DNA of 64,000 nucleotides from Nematostella vectensis (taxonomy: Eukaryota > Cnidaria > Anthozoa > Actiniaria > Edwardsiidae). Where the stretch lies: contig NC_064035.1 in assembly GCF_932526225.1 (NCBI RefSeq), forward strand, positions 9,473,296 through 9,537,295, in the 5' to 3' direction. This document shows, piece by piece, positions 54,135-64,000 of the stretch (positions within the stretch are counted from its first letter, which is position 1; every line of letters begins with the position of its first letter). Both the position numbers and the translations under genes were made by a program. The notes under the pieces were generated by a model. That model saw only the letters and a list, made by a program, of their open reading frames with translations. It was not told the origin of the DNA and ran no database searches.

Positions 54135-54303
54135 GGGCCGTAGCAGGGGGTGGGTCATTGGAGCATGCGCCCCCCATATATTTTCAACAATTATAAGTAA
54201 ATGACCAGTAGGGCATGGCTGTGCCCCCAACCCCCCTACCCCCCAATATTTTCTGTATTGTGCCCCCCCCCCTCCCAATCTAATGTGGCCTACTATGGCT
54301 CTG
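54135..54303. mobile_element. Short TIR element (MITE)
   Basis: Ends CAGGGCCGTAGCAGG and CCTACTATGGCTCTG are inverted relatives. Inside are C-rich runs. Resembles the element at 4,686-4,877 in its CAGGG-CGTAGC ends. Confidence 0.5.
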
Positions 54304-54364
54304 CATATATATTTTTCTTTGGAAAGCCTACAGTGTAGTTGGAAAAATATGGGACAAAGGTACA

Positions 54365-55893
54365 TGTAGAGGTACAGTGTGGGTGGGTAGAGGTACAGGC
54401 TGGGTGGGTAGAGGGTGGGTGGGTGGGTAGAGGTACAGGCTGGGTGGGTAGAGGTAAAGGCTGGGTGGGTAGAGGTACAGGGTGGATGGATAGAGGTACG
54501 GGGTTGGTGGGTATAGGATAGGTGGGTAGAGGTATAGGGTGGGTGGGTGGGTGGGTAGAGGTACAGGGTGGATGGGTAGAGGTACAGGCTGGGTGGGTAG
54601 AGGTACAGGCTGGGTGGGTAGAGGTACAGGCTGGGTGGGTAGAGGTACAGGCTGGGTGGGTAGAGGAACAGGCTGGGTGGGTAGAGATATAGGGTGGGTG
54701 GGTAGAGGTACAGGGTTGATGGGTAGAGGTACAGGCTGGGTGGGTATAGGATAGGTGGGTAGAGGTATAGGGTGGGTGGGTAGAGGTACAGGGTGGGTGG
54801 GTAGAGGTACAGGGTGGGTGGGTAGAGGTACAGGGTGGATGGGTTGAGGTACAGGCTGGGTGGGCAGAGGTATATGGTGGGTGGATATGAGTATGTGGAT
54901 AGAGGTACAGGGTGAATGGGTAGAGGTACAGGGTAAGTGGGTAGAGGAATAGGCTGGGTGGGTAGAGGTGTAGGTAGAGGTACAGGGTGGGTGGGTAGAG
55001 GTACTGGGTGGATGGGTAGAAGTACGGGGTGGGTGGGTAGAGGTATAGGCTGGGTGGGTAGAGGTATAGGGTGGGTGGGTAGAGGTATAGGGTGGGTGGG
55101 TAGAGGTATAGGGTGGGTGGGTAGAGGTACAGGGTGGATAGGTAGAGGTACAGGGTGGGTGGGTAGAGGTACAGGGTGGATGGGTAGAGGTACAGGGTGG
55201 ATGGTAGAGGTACAGGGTGGGTGGGTAGAGGTACAGGGTTTGTGGGTAGAGGGTGGGTGGGTAGAGGTACAGGCTGGGTAGGTAGAGGTACAGGGTGGGT
55301 GGGTGGGTAGAGGTACGGGGTAGGTGGGTAGAGGTATAGGGTGGGTGGGTAGAGGTATAGGGTGGGTTGGTAGAGGTACAGGGTGGGTGGGTAGAGGTAC
55401 AGGGTGGATAGGTAGAGGTACAGGGTGGGTGGGTAGAGGTACAGGGTGGGTGGGTAGAGGTACAGGGTGGATGGGTAGAGGTACAGGGTGGATGGGTAGA
55501 GGTACAGGGTGGGTGGGTACAGGGTTTGTGGGTAGAGGGTGGGTGGGTAGAGGTACAGGGTGGGTGGGTAGAGGTACAGGATGAGTGGGTAGAGGAACAA
55601 GCTGGGTGTAGGTAGAGGTACAGGGTGGGTGGGTAGAGGTACAGGGTGGGTGGGTAGAGGTACGGGGTGGGTGGGTAGAGGTACAGGGTGGATGGGCAGA
55701 GGTATAGGGTGGGTGGGAAGAGGTACAAGCTGGGTGGGTAGAGGTACAGGGTGGGTGGGTAGAGGTACAAGCTGGGTGGGTAGAGGTATAGGGTGGGTGG
55801 GTAGAGGTACAGGGTGGGTGGGTAGAGGTACAGGGTGGATGGGTAGAGGTACAGGCTGGGTGGGTAGAGGTACAGGCTGGGTGGGTAGAGGTT
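54365..55893. repeat. 21-bp G-rich minisatellite (GGGTGGGTGGGTAGAGGTA)
   Basis: About 70 units of TACAGGGTGGGTGGGTAGAG variants. All G-runs lie on the plus strand. Long Pro/Thr/Tyr-rich frames on the minus strand are artefacts of a period divisible by 3. The array continues at 60,613-60,735 on the far side of the BEL element. Confidence 0.92.
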
Positions 55894-55975
55894 AAGTGTT
55901 AGTGCGCGACAAAAACATGTAAACAAGCCTTTATATTATATGAACTCGTTACTGCATTAATAGCATTCGGACAGG

Positions 55976-56848
55976 TTGTATTATCTTGACCAACTTTTAG
56001 AGGGAGAGCCTAAAGAGCTTATAGAAGGGTGTTTGTATTTGGACCCTGGGGTAGGGTACGATGAAGCTCGGAGACTATTGAAGCAAGAATATGGCGATCC
56101 TTATAAGATTTCTATTGCTCATGTGAACAAAGTTTGCGAGTGGCAACCAATTCGAGCAGATGACAGTCATGGTTTGCGAAAGTTTGCTAAGAACACGATG
56201 CAAAACATTGATCATCTCACTGTTTTGGGCCACGCTCAAAATATGCAGTGTATAGTTTCGAAGCTCCCAAGTTTTCTGCAGAATAAGTGGCGCGATTTGG
56301 TTACTAAACGGGAAAAACAAGAGAAGAAAATCGTGCGCTTTGATGATTTAGTTGAGTTTATTGTAACCGCGGCAGAGACGGCGAACCACCCAGTTTACGG
56401 AAAGGCTATCTTTAAGCCAGAGACCAAGCAAACTCGAAGTGGTGACAGAAAGCAGAGTCCGCACCCGATTCCAAAGAAGAAAAGTGATTCGTTTGCTACG
56501 GATGTTATTGCTCCTACTGTTTCATCTCACATCAGCGAAGCGTCTAGTCCACCAACCTCTGGTTCCCAGTCTTCCAATGCAGCATGCTCCTCAACAACTG
56601 ACACATGTTTGTATTGTAAGGAGAACCATGATATTGATGTATGTAAAAAGTTCAAGGAAATGTCTTTGAAAGAAAGAAGAAACTTTGTCAAAGAGAAGAA
56701 TGTATGTTTTGCTTGCTTTCAATGTGGTCATGTTTCTAAAGGCTGTTTGAATAAACGAACATGTAAAACTTGTGGCAATAAGCACCCACTTCTATGCATA
56801 ATGAAAGCCTTGAAAAAAAGTCTGAAGGCGGTCAAGCCAATACTGTGA
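55976..56848 (+). pseudogene. BEL/Pao gag-like ORF, 5'-truncated
   Basis: 291 codons with DUF1759-like capsid helices (LRKFAKNTMQNIDHL, SKLPSFLQNKWRDLV) followed by three cysteine knuckles near residues 215-275. The real N-terminus is lost with the 5' LTR deletion. The annotatable Met is probably internal. It ends in TGA before the protease region. Confidence 0.8.
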
Positions 56849-57086
56849 ACTCTGCTCGTGTAAATCTAACTGATACCAATAAAGTTAGTAACTCTGTTGT
56901 GCTACATACGATAATCCCTGTCAATCCCTGACCAGTAAGAACAATAGAAAGACTGTCGTCGAAACGTATGCCTTTTACGATGGAAGGAGTAGTGGCTGTT
57001 TTATCACCGAAGACCTACGCCAGCAACTTGGTGAAGATGGAGTAAGGACATCAATTCAAATAGGAACAATCAATGGAAAAGAAATC

Positions 57087-60000
57087 GTGGATGCAGTTGC
57101 TGTATCTCATGGGGTGGTAACCGATTTAGATGGCGACAATGCTGTGGAACTACCGAAAACGTACACCAGGGATTTTATTCCAGTTGACACCACGCAAATA
57201 CCAAGGCCAGAGATAATCAAGCAGTGGGATTACTTACGAGAGATGGCCAAGGAGATTCCCGAATATAGACCGGAACTCCAAATAGGACTATTGATAGGAA
57301 TCAACTGCCCAGCTGCTTTCGAACCACTGGAAGTACTTCCAAGTCAGCGTGATGGCCCCTTCGCAATTCGATTGCGCCATGGTTGGTCAATAAGTACGCC
57401 CTTATGTATAACTGCCCAGTGTCAAGACGTCAAAGAAATCATTGCTCCCGAGACACTACTGAGGATGTTCGAACTGGACTTCAATGAGACAAAGGAGAGC
57501 AAAGATCCCAATCTGTGTGGTCATTCACAAGAAGACAAGAGATTCCTTCAGATAGTCGAGGAAGGGACACATGTCGACGGACACTATGAAGTTCCGCTTC
57601 CATTTAGGGATAGTGATGTCAGTATGCCTAACAATAGAGAACAAGCCTTGAAACGAGTCATGTGGCAAAAGAAGAAGATGGAACGAGATGCACGATACCA
57701 TGCAGACTATAAGAAGTTCATCGAGGATATGATGAAGAAAGGTTATGCTGATGGTAAGGTTTTCTATTTGTGTCATCATGGTGTTTACCATCCGTGTAAG
57801 CCGGACAAGATAAGTTGTTTTTGTTTGGCGCGAAGCATCACGGGACGGCGCTAAACGACAAGTTGTTACAAGGCCCGAACCTGAAGAATTCATTAGTTGG
57901 AGTGCTTTTACGATTCCGAAGAGAAGATATAGCGATAATGGGTGACGTTGAAGCAATCAAGTGCGCGTACCACTAGAACAATGTGATTTTTTTAGATTCT
58001 TGTGGTGGCCCGAAGGCAACTTGAAGAACGATTTGGCCGAATATCAGATGTTAGTACACATATTTGGGGCGACATCATCACCCAGTTGTTCTAATTTCGC
58101 CCTCCGAAGAAGCGCAGAAGATGCCGAGGTCAAGAACGGTAAACTAGCGGCAGATACCGTTCGTCGGAACTTCTACGTTTATCGGATTGTTTGGTTTCAG
58201 TAGAATCTGAGGAAACCGCTGTCGAGTTAATCAAGAATCTTCGTCAGACGTGCGCGCAAGGAGGATTCCGCCTAACAAAGTTTGTCAGCAACTCTCGAGT
58301 CGTCATGGAGACCATTCTTGTGGAAGAGTACGCTAAACAGATTGTGAATCTAGACTTTGATCAAGACGCCTTACCAGTTGAGCGCGCATTGGGAGTGCAA
58401 TGGTGCGTTGAATCTGATCTACTTGGATTTCGTATCACATTATCAGACAAACCAATGACAAGGAGAGGGATTTTGTCTACAGTTTCGTCCGTTTATGACC
58501 CTCTTGGACTTCTAGCACCTTATATTTTACCGGCGAAGAAGTTATTCCAAGACTTATGTAAGCTGAATAACCTCGGATGGGACGACGAGATTCCGAGTGA
58601 GTATCAGAGCAAGTGGACGAAATGGCGCCAAGGACTACCAGTGATCGAGAAAGTAACCGTGGATCGATGTTACAAGCCGCGCAACTTTGGTCAAGTAGTA
58701 TCTAAGCAAGTACACATATTTTCTGACCCAAGCACTATGGGTTACGCCTCAGTAGCCTACCTACTTATGGTCAACAACAAAGGAGAAGTCCATTGCAGTT
58801 TCCTGATGGGAAAAGCGCGTCTTACCCCAGCGACCAAGACGATGACCGTTCCACGTTTGGAGTTGACAGATGCAACCTTATCCGTGTGCTTGGGACAGCT
58901 ACTAAAGAAAGAGCTAGGAGACGAATCCGGAATTATGTACCACACTGACTCTACTACAGTACTGAGTTACATTGCTAATGAACAGAAGAGGTTCAAAGTA
59001 TATGTCGCGAACAGAATTCAAGTAATCCGTGACTCATCTAACCCAGCGCAGTGGAAATTCGTACCGTTCAAGGACAATCCTGCAGATGATGAATCGCGTT
59101 GAATGGATGCAAGTACGTTTTCAGAAGAGCAACGCTGGCTTCATGGGTCCGACTTTCTTTGGAAGGATGAAGGTGATTGGCCATCGCAATCTAAAATGCC
59201 AAGATAAGTGTCAGAAGACGATCCTGAAGTGAAACAAGAAGTTACAAGTAATGTGGTGGGTGTTGATGAATCCATTTCTACTGTTGTCAAGCTTATCGAG
59301 CATTTTTCAAGTTGGTATCGTTTAAAGAAGTGCGTTGCTGTTTTCCTGCGTGTGAAAGCTTTCCTTCAGAACAAGATTAAACAAGTGAAACCATCTGAAG
59401 ACGCCAAGTTTGCTGAGAGACATCACCATGGAGAAGGTCGAAGCAATAATCAATTCAAGACCGCTGACCAGTGTCCAGTGATCCAAATGACTTGGACCCC
59501 TTGACGCCAAATCACATCCTAACTATGAAGGGGAACACTGCAAGCTACCCGCCAGGAGACTCCCAACGACCTGACCTCCATTTCTACTGTTGTCAAGCTT
59601 ATCGAGCATTTTTCAAGTTGGTATCGTTTAAAGAAGTGCGTTGCTGTTTTCCTGCGTGTGAAAGCTTTCCTTCAGAACAAGATTAAACAAGTGAAACCAT
59701 CTGAAGACGCCAAGTTTGCTGAGAGACATCACCATGGAGAAGGTCGAAGCAATAATCAATTCAAGACCGCTGACCAGTGTCCAGTGATCCAAATGACTTG
59801 GACCCCTTGACGCCAAATCACATCCTAACTATGAAGGGCAACACTGCAAGCTACCCGCCAGGAGACTTCCAACGACCTGACCTCTACGTGCGACACAGGT
59901 GGCGGAGGATCCAGTACTTAGCGAATACTTTCTGGTCCCGTTGGCAGAAAGAATACTTGGTCACACTCCAAGAACGCCCCGTGGCAACGCGAGAGAAGAA

Positions 60001-60190
60001 ACCTGAAGGTGGGAGACCTTGTTCTCCTGAAGGACAACGCACCAAGGAACGTGTGGGAAATGGGGTTAATCAAGGAGACGGAAGAAGATTCGCAAGGCAT
60101 AGTTAGAGCCGTCACGGTCAAAGCGAAGAAAACAGAGCTCAGAAGACCGTCTGCCAAGTTGGTACTACTGCTAGAGTCAGAAACTACTGT
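57087..60190 (+). pseudogene. BEL/Pao pol remnant
   Basis: Broken into at least four frames. 57,087-57,854 covers the protease-to-RT junction (GPFAIRLRHGWSIS). 57,961-58,203 holds the RT segment HIFGATSSPSCSNFALRR, then loses frame at the catalytic box. 58,191-59,102 holds the RT connection and RNase H-like part (SSVYDPLGLLAPYILPAKK, HIFSDPSTMGYA). 59,890-60,190 holds the integrase tail ([19 protein letters not shown]). The integrase core is missing or scrambled where the 307-bp duplication lies. Not functional. Confidence 0.8.
59271..59884. repeat. 307-bp tandem duplication inside the BEL element
   Basis: Copies 59,271-59,577 and 59,578-59,884 begin CCATTTCTACTGTTGTCAAG and are nearly identical (GGGGAACACT versus GGGCAACACT). 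They post-date insertion or arose in a defective parent, since they disrupt the integrase. Confidence 0.85.
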
Positions 60191-60208
60191 GTAGTTTAGG
60201 GTCGGGAA

Positions 60209-60612
60209 TGTTAGTGCGCGACAAAAACACGTAAACAAGCCTTTATATTCTATGAACTCGTTACCGCATTAATAGTAACGGAACTCAATACCGCATCATT
60301 AGTGTACTTTTCGCTTGCACGTGGATATTTGTTCAGTATATTTTGTTCAGTTGCTTAACATGCATGTCAGTTTTGTGAGTTACTAGTACGGACAGCAACG
60401 ATTAAGTGGTTTGTAAATGAAGTAGCGCCGGGAATTTCGTCGATATGTAGGACCCCAAATTGTAAGTATAATGTACGAGTAGTTATCAGTTTATCGCTTT
60501 CCCAGTTTATAAGTTAGATTTTAATTGTAGTTTCTTTTAGAATTTTACCACAATAAACAGAGAGACGACACATGGTATTTAACGGTCGGATTCTCGATAT
60601 GGCGCGTCCACA
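60209..60612 (+). repeat. 3' LTR of the BEL/Pao element
   Basis: TG...CA ends, 404 bp, preceded by a purine-rich AGGGTCGGGAA. Flanks TTAAG (left) and TTCAG (right) may be a decayed target duplication. Confidence 0.7.
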
Positions 60613-60735
60613 TTCAGGGTGGGTGGATAGAGGTACAGGCTGGGTGAGTAGAGGTACATGGTGGGTGGGTAGAGGTACAGGGTGGGTGGGTAGAGGTATA
60701 GAATAGGTGGGTAGAGGTATAGGAAGGGTGGTTAC
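60613..60735. repeat. Right part of the G-rich 21-bp minisatellite
   Basis: Six units (GGGTGGGTGGGTAGAGGTA type) that were continuous with 54,365-55,893 before the BEL insertion. Confidence 0.85.
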
Positions 60736-61029
60736 AGAAGAAAATAACAGTTTATACACAGAGTAATTGTATTCCCACTTTCCCCCATATCTTATTTTAT
60801 ATGTATTTCAAGACTTATCTACTTGTATGTCATTGTATTTTTTGACAATAAATTAAAAGACAAGAGGAAAACTGCCCCGCTAATGAAATTTTCAGAACTT
60901 GATTGTAGATTGAGTTCCATTAAAAAAGGATAAAACAATTCTGGCAATACCTATGCATACATATTATTTCATCTTTTAAAAAGAAAATGTTCTCTGTTTT
61001 CAAGGTATATGATTGAACATATTGTACAA

Positions 61030-63610
61030 CTATAAATCAAAATCTGTTCCTAAGTCATAAAACTGACCATATCTTCTCATTCTGCCCATCCGAACCCTGC
61101 AGAGTGACACAATCCCGCAGCCCATGATAACAAAGACTAAAAAGCTAACTATGACTATAAGAACGAGAACAGTGTAATTTGAGGTTGTCCCAGAGTCTTC
61201 ATTCAAATGAAGCAAACTCTTAATTCTATGTAGAGAGCCATTATTAGGCGCTGCCTTTATCTGTAAAATATCACACACCAAAGGGTAGATATCAACATTA
61301 TTGAGTGGCTTAGAAATATAGTTTCTTTTAAAGTAAGGCCCACGAGCAACAAAAAAGGCCCCCATAGATTGGTATTTGTTACTATAACCATGATTTCCCA
61401 TACCTTTAAAATCTACTGTTCTATTTTTCACAACACTCCAGCCTTCATCTGCAATAATAATAATTGGAGCGATTCGCCTATTTTTAGTGTAGTGGTATTG
61501 CTTGGGGATACTAGATTTTTTATATACATTGAGATGATCAACATCTTTGAGAACAAGTAATATCTGGTTTGACCATCCTTTCATTGGAAGAATCTGAGCA
61601 AAAGCACCCCACTGCAATACATTTATCCATTTGTAGGACTGGGGCGGAATATAGTCCTCAAGAAATACAAGTTTATTTGAGGAGATACTGGACATCCCAT
61701 GGTCACTGGTGATAATTATATTGACCTGCAAATAAAAAAGTGCATAAGTAGGCTTCAAGTGACAACCCCTAGTACAACAATGTGAAGCATACCCTAACAC
61801 CCCTGATTACAAGAATAACACCCTGATTACAAATATAACACCCCTAGTTAAAAGGATAACACCCCTGACAATTAAGATAACACCCCAGGTTACAAGGATA
61901 ACACCCCTGGTAACTAAGATAACACCCCTGGTTACAAGAATAACACCCCTGGCAACTAAGATAACACCCCTAGTTACAAAGATAACACCCCTGGCAACTA
62001 AGATAACACCCCTAGTTACAAGGATAACACCCCTGGCAACCAAGATAACACCCCTGGTTACAAGGATAACAACCCTGGTTACAAGGATAACACCCCTGGC
62101 AACTATTTGATTGATATAACTGGAATTCCTATGTTGTTTGTTTTTAAGCTGGGAGGGAGGGTAGGGGGGGGGGTTAAATGAAGGGGGCATTTATAAGAGA
62201 AGGGCATTCAATACAAACTTGAAAGCTTGGGGGAGCGTTTATTAGATCATTTACAGTTCAAAGAAGGAACCCAGTTCCACTTCTCTTGAAAAAGGTGACA
62301 CCTGTCAACATGTGCTGAAATCACTTTCTTTGGCAGATACAGTATGTATATAGTACTTACTGTATCTGCATATAAGAGCCTAGGTTTATCCAGGTTAGCC
62401 TAAACAGGTTCTTATTTAACAGGTACTATTTTAAATTTCTGGCTACTTAGGTTCTAAGTTCTTAATTTTAAAGTTAATATGCTAATGGCTGGTAGAAGTG
62501 CCTCAACCCCCAACAACCTCGCCACTACCCGATACTGGAATTATGCAGAGAATCATTGTCGACTTAAAGGATTGCAGTATTGGTCTTTCTTTGTACCATA
62601 TTGCTGTAAAAGAGCAAAAAAAACCTGTAGTGATGCGGTATTTCAAAACACTGCAAGAAGCCAGATTTTGCTTTTTAAATGGCAGTATTGCAGTAAAAAA
62701 TATTGCAGTGTTAATTAGTCTTGAGGTGCATGGAATTTGCCCCTGGAACGGGTTGATCTAGCGGGAAACCTGGGTGTTGCGCATGCTCTTCAAAACCTCG
62801 CCCTTTTGTGCGGTATGCAATATTTCTGTTATTTTTTTGGTTTTGCAGTATTTTTGGAAATTTTGGCAGTATAGCGGTAATTAAATCTCCCAACGTCCCC
62901 CCCTCCTCTAAACTGACCTTCTCTAAAAGATGTCTTTTCTGTAGTTGCTTTACTAAGTAACCAGTGATGGCGTCGACCTTTCTTATTGCTATGACGACCT
63001 CTTCTGATTCAGGCCCATACATATGACCAGAATGATCCGGTTCCTCGAAGTAAGCTGCAAGAAATGTAGCAGGTTTTCTGATGTCAAGCGCCTTCATGAG
63101 GCGGTCAACGCGACTTTGATAAGTGACCCTCTCATCATATTTCATGAAATACGTGGGCTGTACTCCACGAATAACTGTCTCGGAGCCTGGCCAGAAGACC
63201 ACAGCACTTGTACCCCCCTGGTGTTGATTCGTCACCCAAACTGGTTCACCGCCGTCCCACCATTTTGTCTCTGTGTTATTCATAAAGAACCATGATTTCA
63301 ACTCGGGATCGTACATTGTGTTAGCCACGATTCCATGACTCTCAGCATACAGACCTGTCACAATAGTGAAGTGGTTAGGGAATGTCTGAGTCGGGAAAAT
63401 GCTTTTCACGTATTTAGCCCGTACTCCGGTTTTAGCGATAAAGTCCAGATTTGGCGTGGCGGTTTTCTCCATGTAATCCCACCGGAAGCCGTCAAAAGAC
63501 AGTAAAATCACGGTTGCTTTCGGATTTTTCGGACCACTATGGCCTGCAACACCCTCATGTCTTGACAGTATATATACAAGATGGAAAATAAGTATAGATT
63601 TGCATGCCAT
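61030..63610 (-). CDS. Ectonucleotide pyrophosphatase/phosphodiesterase, ENPP4/5-like
   Basis: Two coding exons, 63610-62918 and 61725-61030 (minus strand, phase 0 junction), 462 residues. Type I membrane enzyme hydrolysing extracellular phosphodiester or pyrophosphate bonds. Signal peptide is about 1-22. The two-zinc site is complete: Asp40 (LLSFDGFRWDY), nucleophile Thr76 (FPTQTFPNHFTIVTG), Asp192 and His196 (EEPDHSGHMYGP), Asp238-His239 (TSDHGM), His343 (GNHGYSN). A C-terminal membrane anchor (VLIVIVSFLVFVIMGCGIV) and short cytosolic tail match ENPP4/ENPP5. There are no somatomedin-B or nuclease-like domains, which excludes ENPP1-3. The donor GTCAGT at 62,917 is non-consensus at +3 but acceptable. 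Which substrate it prefers (for example Ap3A for ENPP4) cannot be told. Confidence 0.92.
61795..62105. repeat. 20-21-bp minisatellite in the ENPP intron
   Basis: About 15 units of GATAACACCCCTGGTTACAA / GGCAACTAAGATAACACCCC. Alternating GTTACAAG and GCAACTAAG forms make a two-unit pattern. It lies about 70 bp upstream (plus-strand right) of the second exon acceptor. Confidence 0.88.
62110..62915. other. Remainder of ENPP intron
   Basis: No coding signal. A GTATTGCAGT / TTTTTGGCAGTAT-rich stretch (62,560-62,880) repeats TATTGCAGT several times. It may be decayed repeat DNA. Confidence 0.4.
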
Positions 63611-63720
63611 AGCTACAAGAGGATCGACAACTTAGCGACATTTCCGCTACACTACCACATCTGCCGCCATCTTGTTGGTAAACCTACAATGCATGATGGG
63701 AAACCACAGACATACACTAC
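63611..63720 (-). promoter_or_regulatory. ENPP 5' UTR / promoter with YY1-type motif
   Basis: Reading the minus strand, CAAGATGGCGGCAG (plus 63,661-63,674) is a YY1-type initiator-proximal motif about 50 bp before the ATG. Its ATG opens a 7-codon upstream ORF. A second upstream ATG (plus near 63,640) overlaps the main start in another frame. Both could lower translation. The start at 63,610 is preferred because a signal peptide follows at once. Confidence 0.5.
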
Positions 63721-64000
63721 GGCCGTTGTTGTAGATGGTAGCCTATGAGAATGTGCTCTTTAAACCTTGAAAAACAATGGAAAACCTATGTTGGTGCTCT
63801 AAAAACCAGGTTGCTAACTAAGCTAGTCTCGACAATCAGCGGTTGCTTAGGAGAGCTTATACAATTGCAATGATTCTGTTTGTAGGGCGATTTATACTGG
63901 AGCTGGTCGGAGCTGATCGTTCATAAAGCGACGGGAGTCTCGGAACCTTTTGAAGTTTCAGCCCAGTACCGAAATTGTGCAATATTTGTACTGACAACCC
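63721..64000. other. Right edge, no gene seen
   Basis: 280 bp without recognisable exon; possibly the promoter of a divergent gene. Confidence 0.4.

Larger units (their letters stand above)
55897..60612 (+). mobile_element. BEL/Pao LTR retrotransposon, defective
   Basis: A 60-70-bp stretch starting TGTTAGTGCGCGAC at 55,897 matches the start of the 3' LTR (60,209-60,612, TGTTAGTG to CCACA, with AATAAA near 60,551). The 5' LTR is thus cut to its first ~70 bp, and primer site and gag start are gone. Gag (55,976-56,848) has CX2C-type knuckles (CLYCKENHDIDVC, CFACFQCGHVSKGC, CKTCGNKHPLLC). Pol remnants are 57,087-57,854, 57,961-58,203, 58,191-59,102 (RNase H-like HTDSTTVLSYIANE) and integrase C-terminus near 59,890-60,190. 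Frameshifts and stops break pol, including one at the reverse transcriptase catalytic box near 58,175-58,200. It sits inside the 21-bp minisatellite. Confidence 0.85.

Noticed and set aside
54293-55926. Pro/Tyr/Thr-rich ORFs of 435-532 codons on the minus strand
   Set aside because: Translations of the 21-bp G-rich minisatellite; no domain, no splice or start context.
62479-62761. Two overlapping 80-87-codon ORFs in the ENPP intron
   Set aside because: No domain, no splice continuity; TATTGCAGT repeat sequence.

Overview
This is eukaryotic, intron-rich animal DNA. Genes are split by GT-AG introns, conserved animal developmental genes are present (a FoxN2/3 forkhead factor and an ALK2-type BMP/activin type I receptor), and the transposons (a LINE, a BEL/Pao LTR element, many short inverted-repeat elements) and abundant minisatellites are typical of invertebrates. 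My best guess is an anthozoan cnidarian such as a sea anemone. That is inference from gene content and style, not a species identification.

Layout. (1) 1-30,900, plus strand: one very large gene, entered from the left, of about 41 recognisable coding exons whose reading phases all join. It encodes a two-domain (2 x 6 TM) voltage-gated-like cation channel of the two-pore-channel (TPC) type. There is an EF-hand in the inter-domain linker and, unexpectedly, an SH3 domain followed by a long basic, Ser/Pro/Thr-rich tail. Its introns hold most of the repeats in the window: about 13 minisatellites, a 5'-truncated LINE at 10.2-13.8 kb, a 730-bp tandem duplication, a tRNA-derived SINE and several MITEs. 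(2) 30,900-41,640: gene-poor AT-rich DNA, presumably the 5' non-coding part and first intron of the next gene, with one orphan exon-like ORF. (3) 41,651-44,545, plus strand: a FoxN2/3-type forkhead gene, five coding exons. (4) 44.6-48.4 kb: intergenic, with a strong fold-back element. (5) 48,393-53,447, plus strand: an ALK1/2-type TGF-beta superfamily type I receptor kinase, five coding exons. (6) 54.1-60.7 kb: a G-rich 21-bp minisatellite into which a now-defective BEL/Pao retrotransposon has inserted. (7) 61,030-63,610, minus strand: an ENPP4/5-like ectonucleotide pyrophosphatase/phosphodiesterase, two coding exons.

The most striking pattern is that at least six minisatellites (five in the channel gene, one in the FoxN gene) start at an exon end. 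Each repeat unit copies the last bases of that exon together with its 5' splice donor. The result is introns that open with arrays of decoy donors. In five of the six, reading through the true donor in the exon frame soon meets a stop; I did not trace the FoxN one. The second point is the channel itself, with an EF-hand, an SH3 domain, an acidic residue in the first selectivity filter and a degenerate second voltage sensor. I know of no described animal TPC with that layout.

The four genes show no operon-like organisation and no obvious shared pathway. All domain calls are by eye. Exon borders rest on GT/AG sites plus phase continuity, not on transcripts.
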